Positions 37,934-45,072 of a stretch of 64,000 nucleotides of DNA are shown here, piece by piece. The notes below the pieces were generated by a model, which had not been told where the DNA came from, did not search any database, and was given only the letters and a program-made list of their open reading frames with translations. A program made the translations under genes and the position numbers. The stretch lies in NCBI GenBank assembly GCA_021200775.1, contig JAJQGB010000009.1, positions 129,773-193,772 on the forward strand, given 5' to 3'. Source of the DNA: Oscillospiraceae bacterium. GTDB taxonomy: Bacteria; Bacillota; Clostridia; Oscillospirales; Ruminococcaceae. How positions within the stretch are numbered: position 1 is the stretch's first letter; each line of letters begins with the position of its first letter.

Positions 37934-39379
37934 TTGGCGAGCGAAAACAAAAACTTCAAAAAACTGATGGCAAACACACTCATATTCGCCATAGGTTCCT
38001 TTGGTTCAAAGCTTCTGGTGCTGATTCTGGTGCCGCTTTATACCTCCTGCCTGACTCCTGAGGAGTACGGCACGGTCGACCTCATCGCCCAGACCGCCAA
38101 CATCCTGATTCCGATTTTCACCATCTCGATTGCGGAGGCGGCGCTCCGGTTTGGACTCGATTCAAAAGAGATAAAAGACTACAAAAAGGTCTACACCGTC
38201 TGCCTGAGCGTTTATGTCGTGGGAATGGCGGCGATGGCGCTTATCTTTCCGATAATCTCGCTTTTCGACTATGTCGACGGCTATACGGTGATTTTGTATA
38301 TCTACGTCTGCACGTCGTCTTTGCGGCAGATTAACATGTTCTTCACCCGAGGGCGGGGAAAGGTCACGCTGTTTGCGATTGACGGAATCATCTGCACTCT
38401 TGTTATGCTACTCCTGGATATCCTGTTCCTCGTCGGATTCGATATGGGAATCACCGGATATCTTCTTGCAATTATTCTTTCCGACCTGATTTCGAGCATT
38501 TTCCTGTTTACAGCGGGAAGACTGTGGAGATTTGTTTCTCCAAGAAGCTTCGACAAAGAGCTCGCCAAGAGCATGGTAAAATATGCGGCGCCGCTGATGT
38601 CGACGAATCTCTTGTGGCTCATCACGAGCATTTCGGACAGATTCATCATCCGCATTTTCCACGGCGAATACCTGACCGGCATCAACGCCATTGCCTATAA
38701 AATCCCGACAATCTTAACGACGATATTCACGATGTTCTCGCAGGCGTGGAACATGTCCGCAATCACCGAAAACGGTTCTGCCGAGCGCGAGAAGTTCTAT
38801 ACGGATGTATTCAGAATGTGCTCGGCATTCATGTACGTTCTGGCTTGCGGAATCCTGCTACTAATCAAGCCAATAACGCAGGTCTGGATTAACGAGCAGT
38901 ATTTCGAGTCCTATCTTTATTCGCCGCTTCTGACACTCGCAACCGTCTTCACCTGCTTCAACACGTTTTTGGGCTCGGTCTATATTGCCGAGAAGAAGAC
39001 CAAGCACTCGTTCTACACTTCGCTTGTTGCGGGAATAATAAATATAATCCTGAACTTCGCCCTGATTCCGTCCTTTGGAATCTACGGTGCGGCGTTCGCC
39101 ACCTTTGTGGCATATTTCGCAGTCTTCTTCTACAGACTTTATGACACCCGACGCCTCATCCGCTATGACTTTTCGATGCCGAAAATCTTAATCAACACGG
39201 CAGTAATGGCGGCGATGGTCATCGTCAACCAGATTACTTTCGGGCAATGGTGGATGCTGTACTTGATTTTGGGAGTACTCTTCATCATCTCATTTGCACT
39301 GAATATAAAAGACCTCTGGCAAGCCTTGATGATGCTGATGCCGGAGAAGCTAAAATCTAAATTTATAAAGAACCATTAA
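37934..39379 (+). CDS. Polysaccharide flippase (Wzx/MOP superfamily)
   Basis: This 481-residue membrane protein has about 12-14 helices and the family start FGSKLLVLILVPLYTSCLTPEEYGTVDL. Members flip lipid-linked saccharide units for surface polysaccharide or wall polymers. TTG at 37934 with AAAGGCGG about seven bases upstream is the likely start; an in-frame ATG lies at 37967. No glycosyltransferases lie nearby, so the glycan is unknown. A short basic C-terminus follows the last helix. Confidence 0.85.
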   Translation: MASENKNFKKLMANTLIFAIGSFGSKLLVLILVPLYTSCLTPEEYGTVDLIAQTANILIPIFTISIAEAALRFGLDSKEIKDYKKVYTVCLSVYVVGMAAMALIFPIISLFDYVDGYTVILYIYVCTSSLRQINMFFTRGRGKVTLFAIDGIICTLVMLLLDILFLVGFDMGITGYLLAIILSDLISSIFLFTAGRLWRFVSPRSFDKELAKSMVKYAAPLMSTNLLWLITSISDRFIIRIFHGEYLTGINAIAYKIPTILTTIFTMFSQAWNMSAITENGSAEREKFYTDVFRMCSAFMYVLACGILLLIKPITQVWINEQYFESYLYSPLLTLATVFTCFNTFLGSVYIAEKKTKHSFYTSLVAGIINIILNFALIPSFGIYGAAFATFVAYFAVFFYRLYDTRRLIRYDFSMPKILINTAVMAAMVIVNQITFGQWWMLYLILGVLFIISFALNIKDLWQALMMLMPEKLKSKFIKNH

Positions 39380-39394
39380 GAAAGGAACATTACT

Positions 39395-39655
39395 ATGGCA
39401 GAACTTACTTATGAAATCAAGGAGCACTTGGGCATTCTTTCGGAGACCGCCCGTGGCTGGACAAAGGAATTAAACAAAGTCAGCTGGAACGAAGGCGTCC
39501 CGAAGTACGACATCCGTGACTGGTCCCCCGACCACACCCGTATGAGCAAAGGCGTAACCCTCACCGAAGCAGAATTCCAGAATCTTGCCCACCTGATTAA
39601 AGGCGAGCCCGTTGATCTTGGTGGGGATGATGTGGATGAGGAGAAGATTTTGTAA
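39395..39655 (+). CDS. YdbC/PC4-like single-stranded DNA-binding protein
   Basis: This 86-residue protein has WTKELNKVSWN and KYDIRDWSPDHTRMSKGVTLTEAEFQNL. This is the bacterial relative of the eukaryotic PC4 coactivator, for which a lactococcal structure (YdbC) binds single-stranded DNA. An acidic tail (DLGGDDVDEE) follows. It sits 15 bases after the flippase gene and 32 bases before a predicted nuclease gene. The link to nucleic-acid metabolism is inferred. Confidence 0.78.
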   Translation: MAELTYEIKEHLGILSETARGWTKELNKVSWNEGVPKYDIRDWSPDHTRMSKGVTLTEAEFQNLAHLIKGEPVDLGGDDVDEEKIL

Positions 39656-39687
39656 TCAGGAACTAGAATGAGGAGGATGGACAGTCA

Positions 39688-40704
39688 GTGAATGATGTAA
39701 TTCCCTATAGCGAGCAGTTTCAGAAGATTGTCGATATTATAGATTCCGCAAGAGAGCGGGCTTATCGCAAGGTAAATGAAGAGCTGATTTTGATGTATCG
39801 TGACATAGGCGAATACATCAGTAAACAATCTGAAAACGCTGAATATGGCGACGCTTTTGTGCAGAAATTGGCTGATTTCTTCTCTGAAAATTATCCCGAT
39901 TTAAAAGGCTTCAATCGTCGTGGACTATATAGGATGAAGCAGTTTTATGAGCTTTATAAAGATGAGGAAAAAGTGTCACCACTGGTGACACAATTAAGTT
40001 GGACGAACCATCTGAAAATAATGTCGGCTTGCAAGACTATGGACGAGCGCATATTTTATATGAATATGTGCATCAAAGAACGTCTTTCAAAACGGGAACT
40101 GGCACGTCAGATTGACAGTGGGTATTACGAAAGATATATGTTGTCTCAGAATTCGCTTTCTCCCGCAATCGAGCAATCTAAAAAGGCGACCGGCAATGTT
40201 TTCCTTGATAGTTATGTACTCGATTTTCTTGATGTTCCAGAGACGGTTTCTGAGCATGATTTGCAAAAGTCAATCATAAAAAATCTCAAGGATTTCATCC
40301 TTGAAATCGGTAAAGACTTTACATTCATTGGCGAAGAGTATCGCGTTCAGGTTGGAAATCATGATTACTATATAGACTTACTTTTCTATCACAGAGGTCT
40401 TTCCTGCCTTGTTGCATTTGAATTAAAGATAGGGGAATTCAAGCCGGAATACGTTGGAAAAATGAATCTCTATCTTGAAGCCCTTGACCGTGAGGTTAAA
40501 AAGGAAAATGAAAATCCGAGTGTTGGAGTTATCCTTTGTGCCAGTAAAGACGACGAAGTGGTTGAATTTGCATTGAGTCGGAGCCTTTCACCTACGATGG
40601 TCTCGGAATATAATCTGAAGCTGATAGACAAGAAGTTGCTACAGAAAAAGCTGAAAGAGTATATCGAGTTGGCAGAGACTTCGACAGATGCAAGTGAAAG
40701 TTGA
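39688..40704 (+). CDS. YhcG-type PDDEXK nuclease (DUF1016)
   Basis: The 338-residue protein has an N-terminal helical DUF1016 region (residues 1-160: ELILMYRDIGEYISKQ, WTNHLKIM) and a C-terminal PDDEXK domain. Its core is IDLLFYHRGLSCLVAFELKIGEFKPEY near residue 230, with Asp and the E-x-K pair visible. YhcG proteins occur near restriction-modification and defence genes and are predicted DNA nucleases. Here the neighbours are a PC4-like protein upstream and a VTC protein 14 bases downstream. The start is GTG 39688, with AGGAGG upstream. Confidence 0.86.
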   Translation: MNDVIPYSEQFQKIVDIIDSARERAYRKVNEELILMYRDIGEYISKQSENAEYGDAFVQKLADFFSENYPDLKGFNRRGLYRMKQFYELYKDEEKVSPLVTQLSWTNHLKIMSACKTMDERIFYMNMCIKERLSKRELARQIDSGYYERYMLSQNSLSPAIEQSKKATGNVFLDSYVLDFLDVPETVSEHDLQKSIIKNLKDFILEIGKDFTFIGEEYRVQVGNHDYYIDLLFYHRGLSCLVAFELKIGEFKPEYVGKMNLYLEALDREVKKENENPSVGVILCASKDDEVVEFALSRSLSPTMVSEYNLKLIDKKLLQKKLKEYIELAETSTDASES

Positions 40705-40718
40705 AGAGGCGGTGAATC

Positions 40719-41513
40719 ATGCCAAAGGAAGACGAAATAATTGATAATATCATCCTGGGAGCTGAGTCGGAACATGCTGTACCGGTTATGCAAGAGAATA
40801 CCTCAGGCAAATACCGCCACGAGATAAAGCTGTTGCTTACGAAGGCTGAGTATGTCACTGCACGAACCCGGATTTCGGCGCTGATGAAGCCGGATTCGCA
40901 CTCTATGCAGAATGGCGATTACTTTATCCGGAGCCTTTATTTCGATGACATCTACAAGTCGTCCTATTGGGACAAGATTGCGGGAGTTACTCACCGAAAA
41001 AAGTTCCGACTGAGGACATATAACTTCTCTTCCGACGTCATCCGCCTTGAATGTAAGGAGAAAAACGGCGACCGAATCAGAAAGACCGGCACCGATATCT
41101 CTCTTGACTGCGCCAAGGCTCTGATAGCTGGCGACTGCTCGCTTCTGAAGCCGGATGACAGCTTCACTGCGGCTGAGTTTCTTACCCTCTGGGGAGGGAA
41201 GGGCTTGCGCCCGTCGGTTGTCGTCGACTACATCCGCGAAGCGTATGTTGAGCCAATCGGTAACGTCAGAATCACTTTCGACAAGGCTCTCAGAGCAGGC
41301 TTGACGAGCGTCGACATGTTCGACGAAGAGCTCCTGACCGTCCCGGTATACCCACATGGAATGGTTATAATGGAAGTGAAGTACGACGACTTCATCCCGA
41401 AAGCTCTTTCGATGCTCGTTTCTAGCGTTGGCGGAGAGAAAATTGCCGTCTCGAAGTTCACAACCTGCCGGGACGCCGTGAATAATTACAAGCCGCAGGC
41501 AATCAGTCTCTGA
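40719..41513 (+). CDS. VTC-domain protein (polyphosphate polymerase-like)
   Basis: The 264-residue protein has the VTC/triphosphate-tunnel fold, with KYRHEIKLLL near the start, FRLRTYN, RLECKEKNG and VKYDDFIPKAL motifs that line the basic tunnel. Relatives in yeast make polyphosphate from ATP. Bacterial ones pair with DUF4956 membrane proteins, as here. It starts just after the YhcG gene and is 24 bases before DUF4956, so these form one transcript. Confidence 0.88.
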   Translation: MPKEDEIIDNIILGAESEHAVPVMQENTSGKYRHEIKLLLTKAEYVTARTRISALMKPDSHSMQNGDYFIRSLYFDDIYKSSYWDKIAGVTHRKKFRLRTYNFSSDVIRLECKEKNGDRIRKTGTDISLDCAKALIAGDCSLLKPDDSFTAAEFLTLWGGKGLRPSVVVDYIREAYVEPIGNVRITFDKALRAGLTSVDMFDEELLTVPVYPHGMVIMEVKYDDFIPKALSMLVSSVGGEKIAVSKFTTCRDAVNNYKPQAISL

Positions 41514-41537
41514 GGCTCAAAGAAAGGAAGTCAAAAT

Positions 41538-42200
41538 ATGAGCAGCATTAAGGCAGTTCTTAAAGAAAGCATCGAGCAGTTGGGGCTCGTCGAGCACCTG
41601 ACCGTCTCGTACATACTGGTAACACTCGTCTGTGCGCTTCTGTGCGGAATCATAATCTATTTCGTCTACAAGGTCTTCTACAGAGGTGCCGTCTACAGCG
41701 AAAACTTCGCCGTCCTCATCGTCATGATAACGGTAATAACGGCGTTCATCGTCCTCGTAATCGGCTCGAATCTGGTTTTGTCTTTGGGAATGGTCGGCGC
41801 ACTGTCGATTGTCAGGTTCCGCTCGGCGGTGAAAGACCCACTTGATGTCGGTTTCCTCTTCTGGGGAATCGCCTCGGGAATCACCTCCGGCGCCGGTCTA
41901 TATCCGTTCGCACTCATTGCAACTTTGGGAATCGCCCTTGTGTATATCATCTTTACGGTTATTACAAAAGGCAAGAAGACCTATGTTCTGGTTATCAGAT
42001 ATGAATCGAGCGCAGAGGAGAACATTTCCGAAATAATGACCGCCCTCAAAGCAAAAACCCTCGGTCGCTCCCGCTATCAGGGCGAAACCGAGCTTACCGC
42101 CAACATCCGCCTGAAAAAGAAAAACACCCGCCTCGTAGACAAGCTCTACGAAGTGGATGGCGTCATCAGTGCGGTGATGGTGGAATATACGGGGCAATGA
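41538..42200 (+). CDS. DUF4956 membrane protein
   Basis: This 220-residue protein has about four helices: residues 20-45 (ILVTLVCALLCGIIIYFVYK), 55-85 (FAVLIVMITVITAFIVLVIG), 103-125 and 125-145. The conserved MVGALSIVRFRSAVKDPLD lies between the second and third. The C-terminal 80 residues are a cytoplasmic ferredoxin-like domain. Together with the VTC gene it forms a conserved bacterial pair of unknown function, possibly polyphosphate-related. Its TGA stop lies in the first base of a palindrome of a dispersed repeat. Confidence 0.87.
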   Translation: MSSIKAVLKESIEQLGLVEHLTVSYILVTLVCALLCGIIIYFVYKVFYRGAVYSENFAVLIVMITVITAFIVLVIGSNLVLSLGMVGALSIVRFRSAVKDPLDVGFLFWGIASGITSGAGLYPFALIATLGIALVYIIFTVITKGKKTYVLVIRYESSAEENISEIMTALKAKTLGRSRYQGETELTANIRLKKKNTRLVDKLYEVDGVISAVMVEYTGQ

Positions 42201-42369
42201 CTTGGCTACGCCAAGTCAGCAAGTTCGGCACAAGCCGAACTTGCACCTCTCAGTCTGCGCTTCGCGCATCCAGCTCCCCTTAACAGGGGAGCCTTTTGCA
42301 TTCTATGAGAGGCTGCTATTGGCTCCCATTGATAAGGGGAGCTGTCACCGAAGGTGACTGAGAGGTTCA
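42199..42369. repeat. Dispersed CTCCCCT/AGGGGAG element, copy 4, with two leading palindromes
   Basis: Palindromes GACTTGGC-TAC-GCCAAGTC (42199-42217) and GCAAGTTCGGC/GCCGAACTTGC (42219-42244) precede the element. The element runs from ACCTCTCAGTC (42245) to GACTGAGAGGT (42366), with CTCCCCTTAACAGGGGAGCC and T4 inside. The TGA stop of DUF4956 overlaps the first palindrome. The TGA of the converging deacetylase (TCA, 42367-42369) directly abuts the right end. Confidence 0.8.
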
Positions 42370-43191
42370 TCCGACGATTTGTCCACTCTTCACAACAACC
42401 GCCTTCCCGTCAACCTCAACCCAGACGTCCTTCGCAGAAGGGTTATAGATTGCGTGTGAGCGTGGGTCGGTGGAGTATTCGAGAGCCTGGTAAGCCTTGT
42501 GGTATTCGCAGATTTCAATGTTGGTGGCGAACCAGATTTCCGGGTTGCCACTGACTTTTTTGAAAGCGTTTTCGATGACGTCCCAGTTGTCGTCACGCCT
42601 GAACTCGGCGGTGTGTCCCCAGAGATAGAACATCCGGCAGTCGTCGAACTCGGTTGAAACGAACCTGTCGAGGAGCTCGGGCATTCTCTGGTCGCCGTGA
42701 TGGCAGGTGGCGAACAGCCTCAGCCAGTCCTCCGGCATCCCGAAATCATCACGGGTGCAGACGGTTCTGCAATACTTGATTCCGCATTTTCTGAGAGCCT
42801 CAACCGCCTTGTTGTTGAAAGAGCCATAGGGATAAGCCGCACCCCGGACAACTCCGCCGTACTGCATTTCAAGATTCGCCTTGTCTGTAGCAATCTCGCA
42901 GTAGAGCTCCGGCTCGGTGATTTTCGTGAAGTCCCTGTGGTGAAGCCCATGAACGGCGACTTCGACTCCGTGCTTCGGGTATTCCTCCAAAGCCTCCGTC
43001 AAAGTGACCCTGGGCCAAACGCCATAAGGCTTGGTGCCTTCCTCCCGGTAAATCTGAGAACTGATGTTGAAGGTGCCTTTGATGCCGTACTCGTCCATCA
43101 TCTCCATGAGCTTGATGTCGTCATAGCACCCGTCGTCATAGCTCGTCGTAAACGCCTTCTTCAACCCGTTCGGGAATAACATTTTTTGCAT
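42367..43191 (-). CDS. Polysaccharide deacetylase family protein
   Basis: This NodB-fold protein has 274 residues. Metal-binding Asp-Asp is seen in TTSYDDGCYDD near residue 17, and the HGLHHRDF motif near residue 87. AYPYGSFNNKAVEALRKCGIKY is the third motif. No signal peptide is present, so it is probably cytoplasmic. The ATG at 43191 has GGAGG upstream. It is the last gene of a five-gene minus-strand operon headed by DUF2975. Confidence 0.86.
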   Translation of the reverse strand: MQKMLFPNGLKKAFTTSYDDGCYDDIKLMEMMDEYGIKGTFNISSQIYREEGTKPYGVWPRVTLTEALEEYPKHGVEVAVHGLHHRDFTKITEPELYCEIATDKANLEMQYGGVVRGAAYPYGSFNNKAVEALRKCGIKYCRTVCTRDDFGMPEDWLRLFATCHHGDQRMPELLDRFVSTEFDDCRMFYLWGHTAEFRRDDNWDVIENAFKKVSGNPEIWFATNIEICEYHKAYQALEYSTDPRSHAIYNPSAKDVWVEVDGKAVVVKSGQIVG

Positions 43192-43205
43192 AGTGATACC
43201 TCCTA

Positions 43206-43646
43206 TCAAAAGCTTGCACTATAATAATACCACCCATCCCGGATTTTTGCAACCTCCCCGTGATTATCTCCGCCATTTTCTTGCCAGGTCCAATAGCCTT
43301 CGCTTTGCTCGACGAGGTGATAATTCATCTGCGAATATGCCATCGGCAAATCATCTGGTGAGTAGTAACAGCCGTAATAGGTGCTAGACGGGGCAATTCC
43401 GAAGCCGGAGAGAGTGTATTCAATCATCTCATGCCGGTAACCCGCATTAAAATAGGTCGCCGAAATGCAGGGAACACCGTCGGTGATAATAATGTGGTTC
43501 TCGTACTTCTCCTCGATGTAGTCGCCATATCTTGCTACAAATACCCAAGCCTGAAACTTAGGATTCATCCCAAGCCTTACCCCCACCAGGCAGACCGTAC
43601 CCAGCACTACGGCAACCACAATCGCAACAATTCTCTTCTTGGTCAA
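43206..43646 (-). CDS. Hypothetical protein with N-terminal membrane anchor
   Basis: This 146-residue protein has one N-terminal helix (MTKKRIVAIVVAVVLGTVCLVGV) and an external domain rich in Tyr and Trp. It overlaps the upstream gene by four bases (ATGA), and the deacetylase start is 14 bases downstream. Family not recognised. The operon order suggests an envelope role. Confidence 0.75.
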   Translation of the reverse strand: MTKKRIVAIVVAVVLGTVCLVGVRLGMNPKFQAWVFVARYGDYIEEKYENHIIITDGVPCISATYFNAGYRHEMIEYTLSGFGIAPSSTYYGCYYSPDDLPMAYSQMNYHLVEQSEGYWTWQENGGDNHGEVAKIRDGWYYYSASF

Positions 43647-44083
43647 AAGAACTCCTCCAAAACATACATCTCCTGCCTGCTTTCATCCCAGAAAATCAGG
43701 ATAACGCTTCCATCGCTTTTTGTCTGAGTGTAGAAAACACAGCTTTCATAGTCCGGTCTGTAATTAATATCGAGCTCGTCAAGCAGTTGCTCCGAATAGT
43801 CGACAACACTTTCGGGAATCCCGTCGCTCCAACCTAAGAGCACACTGATTCTTTCGGCATCGTCGAAGTACATGACGTGATACCGTGTCCCGTCGCCGTG
43901 GAAGCTTGCACCGGAGTCGGCGGAGACTTCTTCCGAGTAGCCTTTATCGGTCGGAATTACGATTCCCCAGTTGTTTTCGATAACGTCGCAGTAGGTCTCG
44001 GGGAAGATGTACGAAATAGCCCCGCCGAAAACAGTCACTGCCCAGACCACTACGAGAGCTATGAATCTAAGAATTACCCTCAT
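43643..44083 (-). CDS. Hypothetical protein with N-terminal membrane anchor
   Basis: The 146-residue protein starts MRVILRFIALVVVWAVTVFG, a single helix, followed by a soluble domain (DDAERISVLLGW, YESCVFYTQTKSDGSVILIFW). The ATG at 44083 has GGAGG with a seven-base gap. Another ATG (44089) is too close to it. It overlaps the XRE gene by 17 bases. Architecture is like the next gene (helix plus external domain), so the two may be paralogous partners. No family is recognised. Confidence 0.72.
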   Translation of the reverse strand: MRVILRFIALVVVWAVTVFGGAISYIFPETYCDVIENNWGIVIPTDKGYSEEVSADSGASFHGDGTRYHVMYFDDAERISVLLGWSDGIPESVVDYSEQLLDELDINYRPDYESCVFYTQTKSDGSVILIFWDESRQEMYVLEEFF

Positions 44084-44294
44084 CTTCATTCCTCCGATAC
44101 TCCAAAATATCCCCCGGCTGGCAGTCAAGAGCCTCGCAAAGAGCCGCCAGGGTCGAGAACTTGATAGCCTTTGCCCGACCGTTCTTTAAAATAGAGATAT
44201 TCGCAATCGTTATGCCCACTTTGTCTGCCAATTCCGTCACACTCATCTTGCGCTTTGCAAGCATGACGTCGATGTTTATAATAATTTCGCCCAT
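44067..44294 (-). CDS. XRE-family helix-turn-helix regulator
   Basis: This 75-residue single-domain regulator has the turn MSVTELADKVGITIANISILKNGRAKAIKFSTL, the YozG-like HTH type. Such small regulators are paired with DUF2975 membrane proteins, as here (nine bases downstream of DUF2975). It probably binds the TATCG-palindrome upstream of the operon. Confidence 0.92.
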   Translation of the reverse strand: MGEIIINIDVMLAKRKMSVTELADKVGITIANISILKNGRAKAIKFSTLAALCEALDCQPGDILEYRRNEDEGNS

Positions 44295-44303
44295 AACTTC
44301 ACC

Positions 44304-44783
44304 TCAGACGGTCAAATCGTTTTCCTGTTGCAGGTCGGCGGCTTTTCTCACGAGGTGGGAAAGCGTCGCAAACACCACCGCAACGGCAATCCCGATGAAC
44401 ACTATTATGAGAGAAGCCACAATCACCGCAGGATGGTTCATGTTCATGAGAAGAAGCACCACGTTTCCGACGAAGAAAAATGCAATATCGCCGAGCGCCA
44501 AGTAGAACATCACGCTGAAATATTTTGCATTATCGTAAGAGAACGCCTGCCCGGCGGCGATGTTAGAGACAATCTTCCAGCAGAAAACGAGCACGGCATA
44601 GCAGGGAATTGCGGTTATCAGGATAAACCCGAGCCACGGTGCAAACCAGCCCGAAACGTCGGGATGGTCTTCTACAATTTTCAGCCCGCAAAGCGGACAC
44701 ACCACCCCATAAGCCACCAATCCGCAGACTCCGACGCCGATAATCACAGCTCTTAGCCACCGAACCAATACTTTGAGATCCAT
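44304..44783 (-). CDS. DUF2975 membrane protein
   Basis: This 159-residue protein has four helices: residues about 10-30, 48-68, 87-112 and 115-140. DUF2975 proteins sit beside YozG-type regulators in many Firmicutes, and the pair may sense or respond to envelope conditions. A promoter with a palindrome upstream drives it. AAGGAGAG precedes the ATG. Confidence 0.85.
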   Translation of the reverse strand: MDLKVLVRWLRAVIIGVGVCGLVAYGVVCPLCGLKIVEDHPDVSGWFAPWLGFILITAIPCYAVLVFCWKIVSNIAAGQAFSYDNAKYFSVMFYLALGDIAFFFVGNVVLLLMNMNHPAVIVASLIIVFIGIAVAVVFATLSHLVRKAADLQQENDLTV

Positions 44784-44814
44784 TTTTATCTCTCCTTTTA
44801 CCTTTTGTGAGACC

Positions 44815-44843
44815 AGTATAGCACATCAGAGATTGTTTGTCAA
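44815..44843 (-). promoter_or_regulatory. Promoter of the DUF2975-XRE operon
   Basis: On the minus strand TTGACA (44843-44838) and TATACT (44820-44815) have a 17-base spacer, close to consensus. Confidence 0.82.
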
Positions 44844-44849
44844 CAACTT

Positions 44850-44868
44850 TTTATCGAGAAACGATAAA
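44850..44868. promoter_or_regulatory. Putative operator of the XRE regulator
   Basis: TTTATCG-AGAAA-CGATAAA is a perfect 7-base-arm palindrome immediately upstream of the -35 box. It is well placed for autoregulation by the small XRE regulator in the same operon. Confidence 0.6.
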
Positions 44869-44917
44869 TTTTTATTGAAATCCCTTCGGCACAATTGAAG
44901 CGGTTTATCGCAATTAT

Positions 44918-45007
44918 GGCTCCCCTGACAAGGGGAGCTGGTGCGAAGCGCCTGAGGGGTGGAAGTTTGGCGAAGCCAAACTTCCGCAGTTCGCGTTAGC
45001 GAACTGC
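44918..45007. repeat. Half dispersed element, copy 5, followed by two palindromes
   Basis: A GGCTCCCCTGACAAGGGGAGC hairpin and a CTGAGGGG terminus (to 44959) are followed by palindromes with arms GGAAGTTTGGC/GCCAAACTTCC (44961-44985) and GCAGTTCGC/GCGAACTGC (44986-45007). The last base is directly before the -35 box of the GH3 promoter. The stretch insulates that promoter from the upstream side. Confidence 0.72.
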
Positions 45008-45037
45008 TTGACAACCCCGTCCCCAATCTAGTATAAT
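45008..45037 (+). promoter_or_regulatory. Promoter of the GH3 gene
   Basis: TTGACA at 45008-45013 and TATAAT at 45032-45037 have an 18-base spacer. The -35 box directly follows the repeat palindrome. Confidence 0.8.
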
Positions 45038-45072
45038 ATCCCTATCAGCTTGACTACATTAGGAGGACAACT

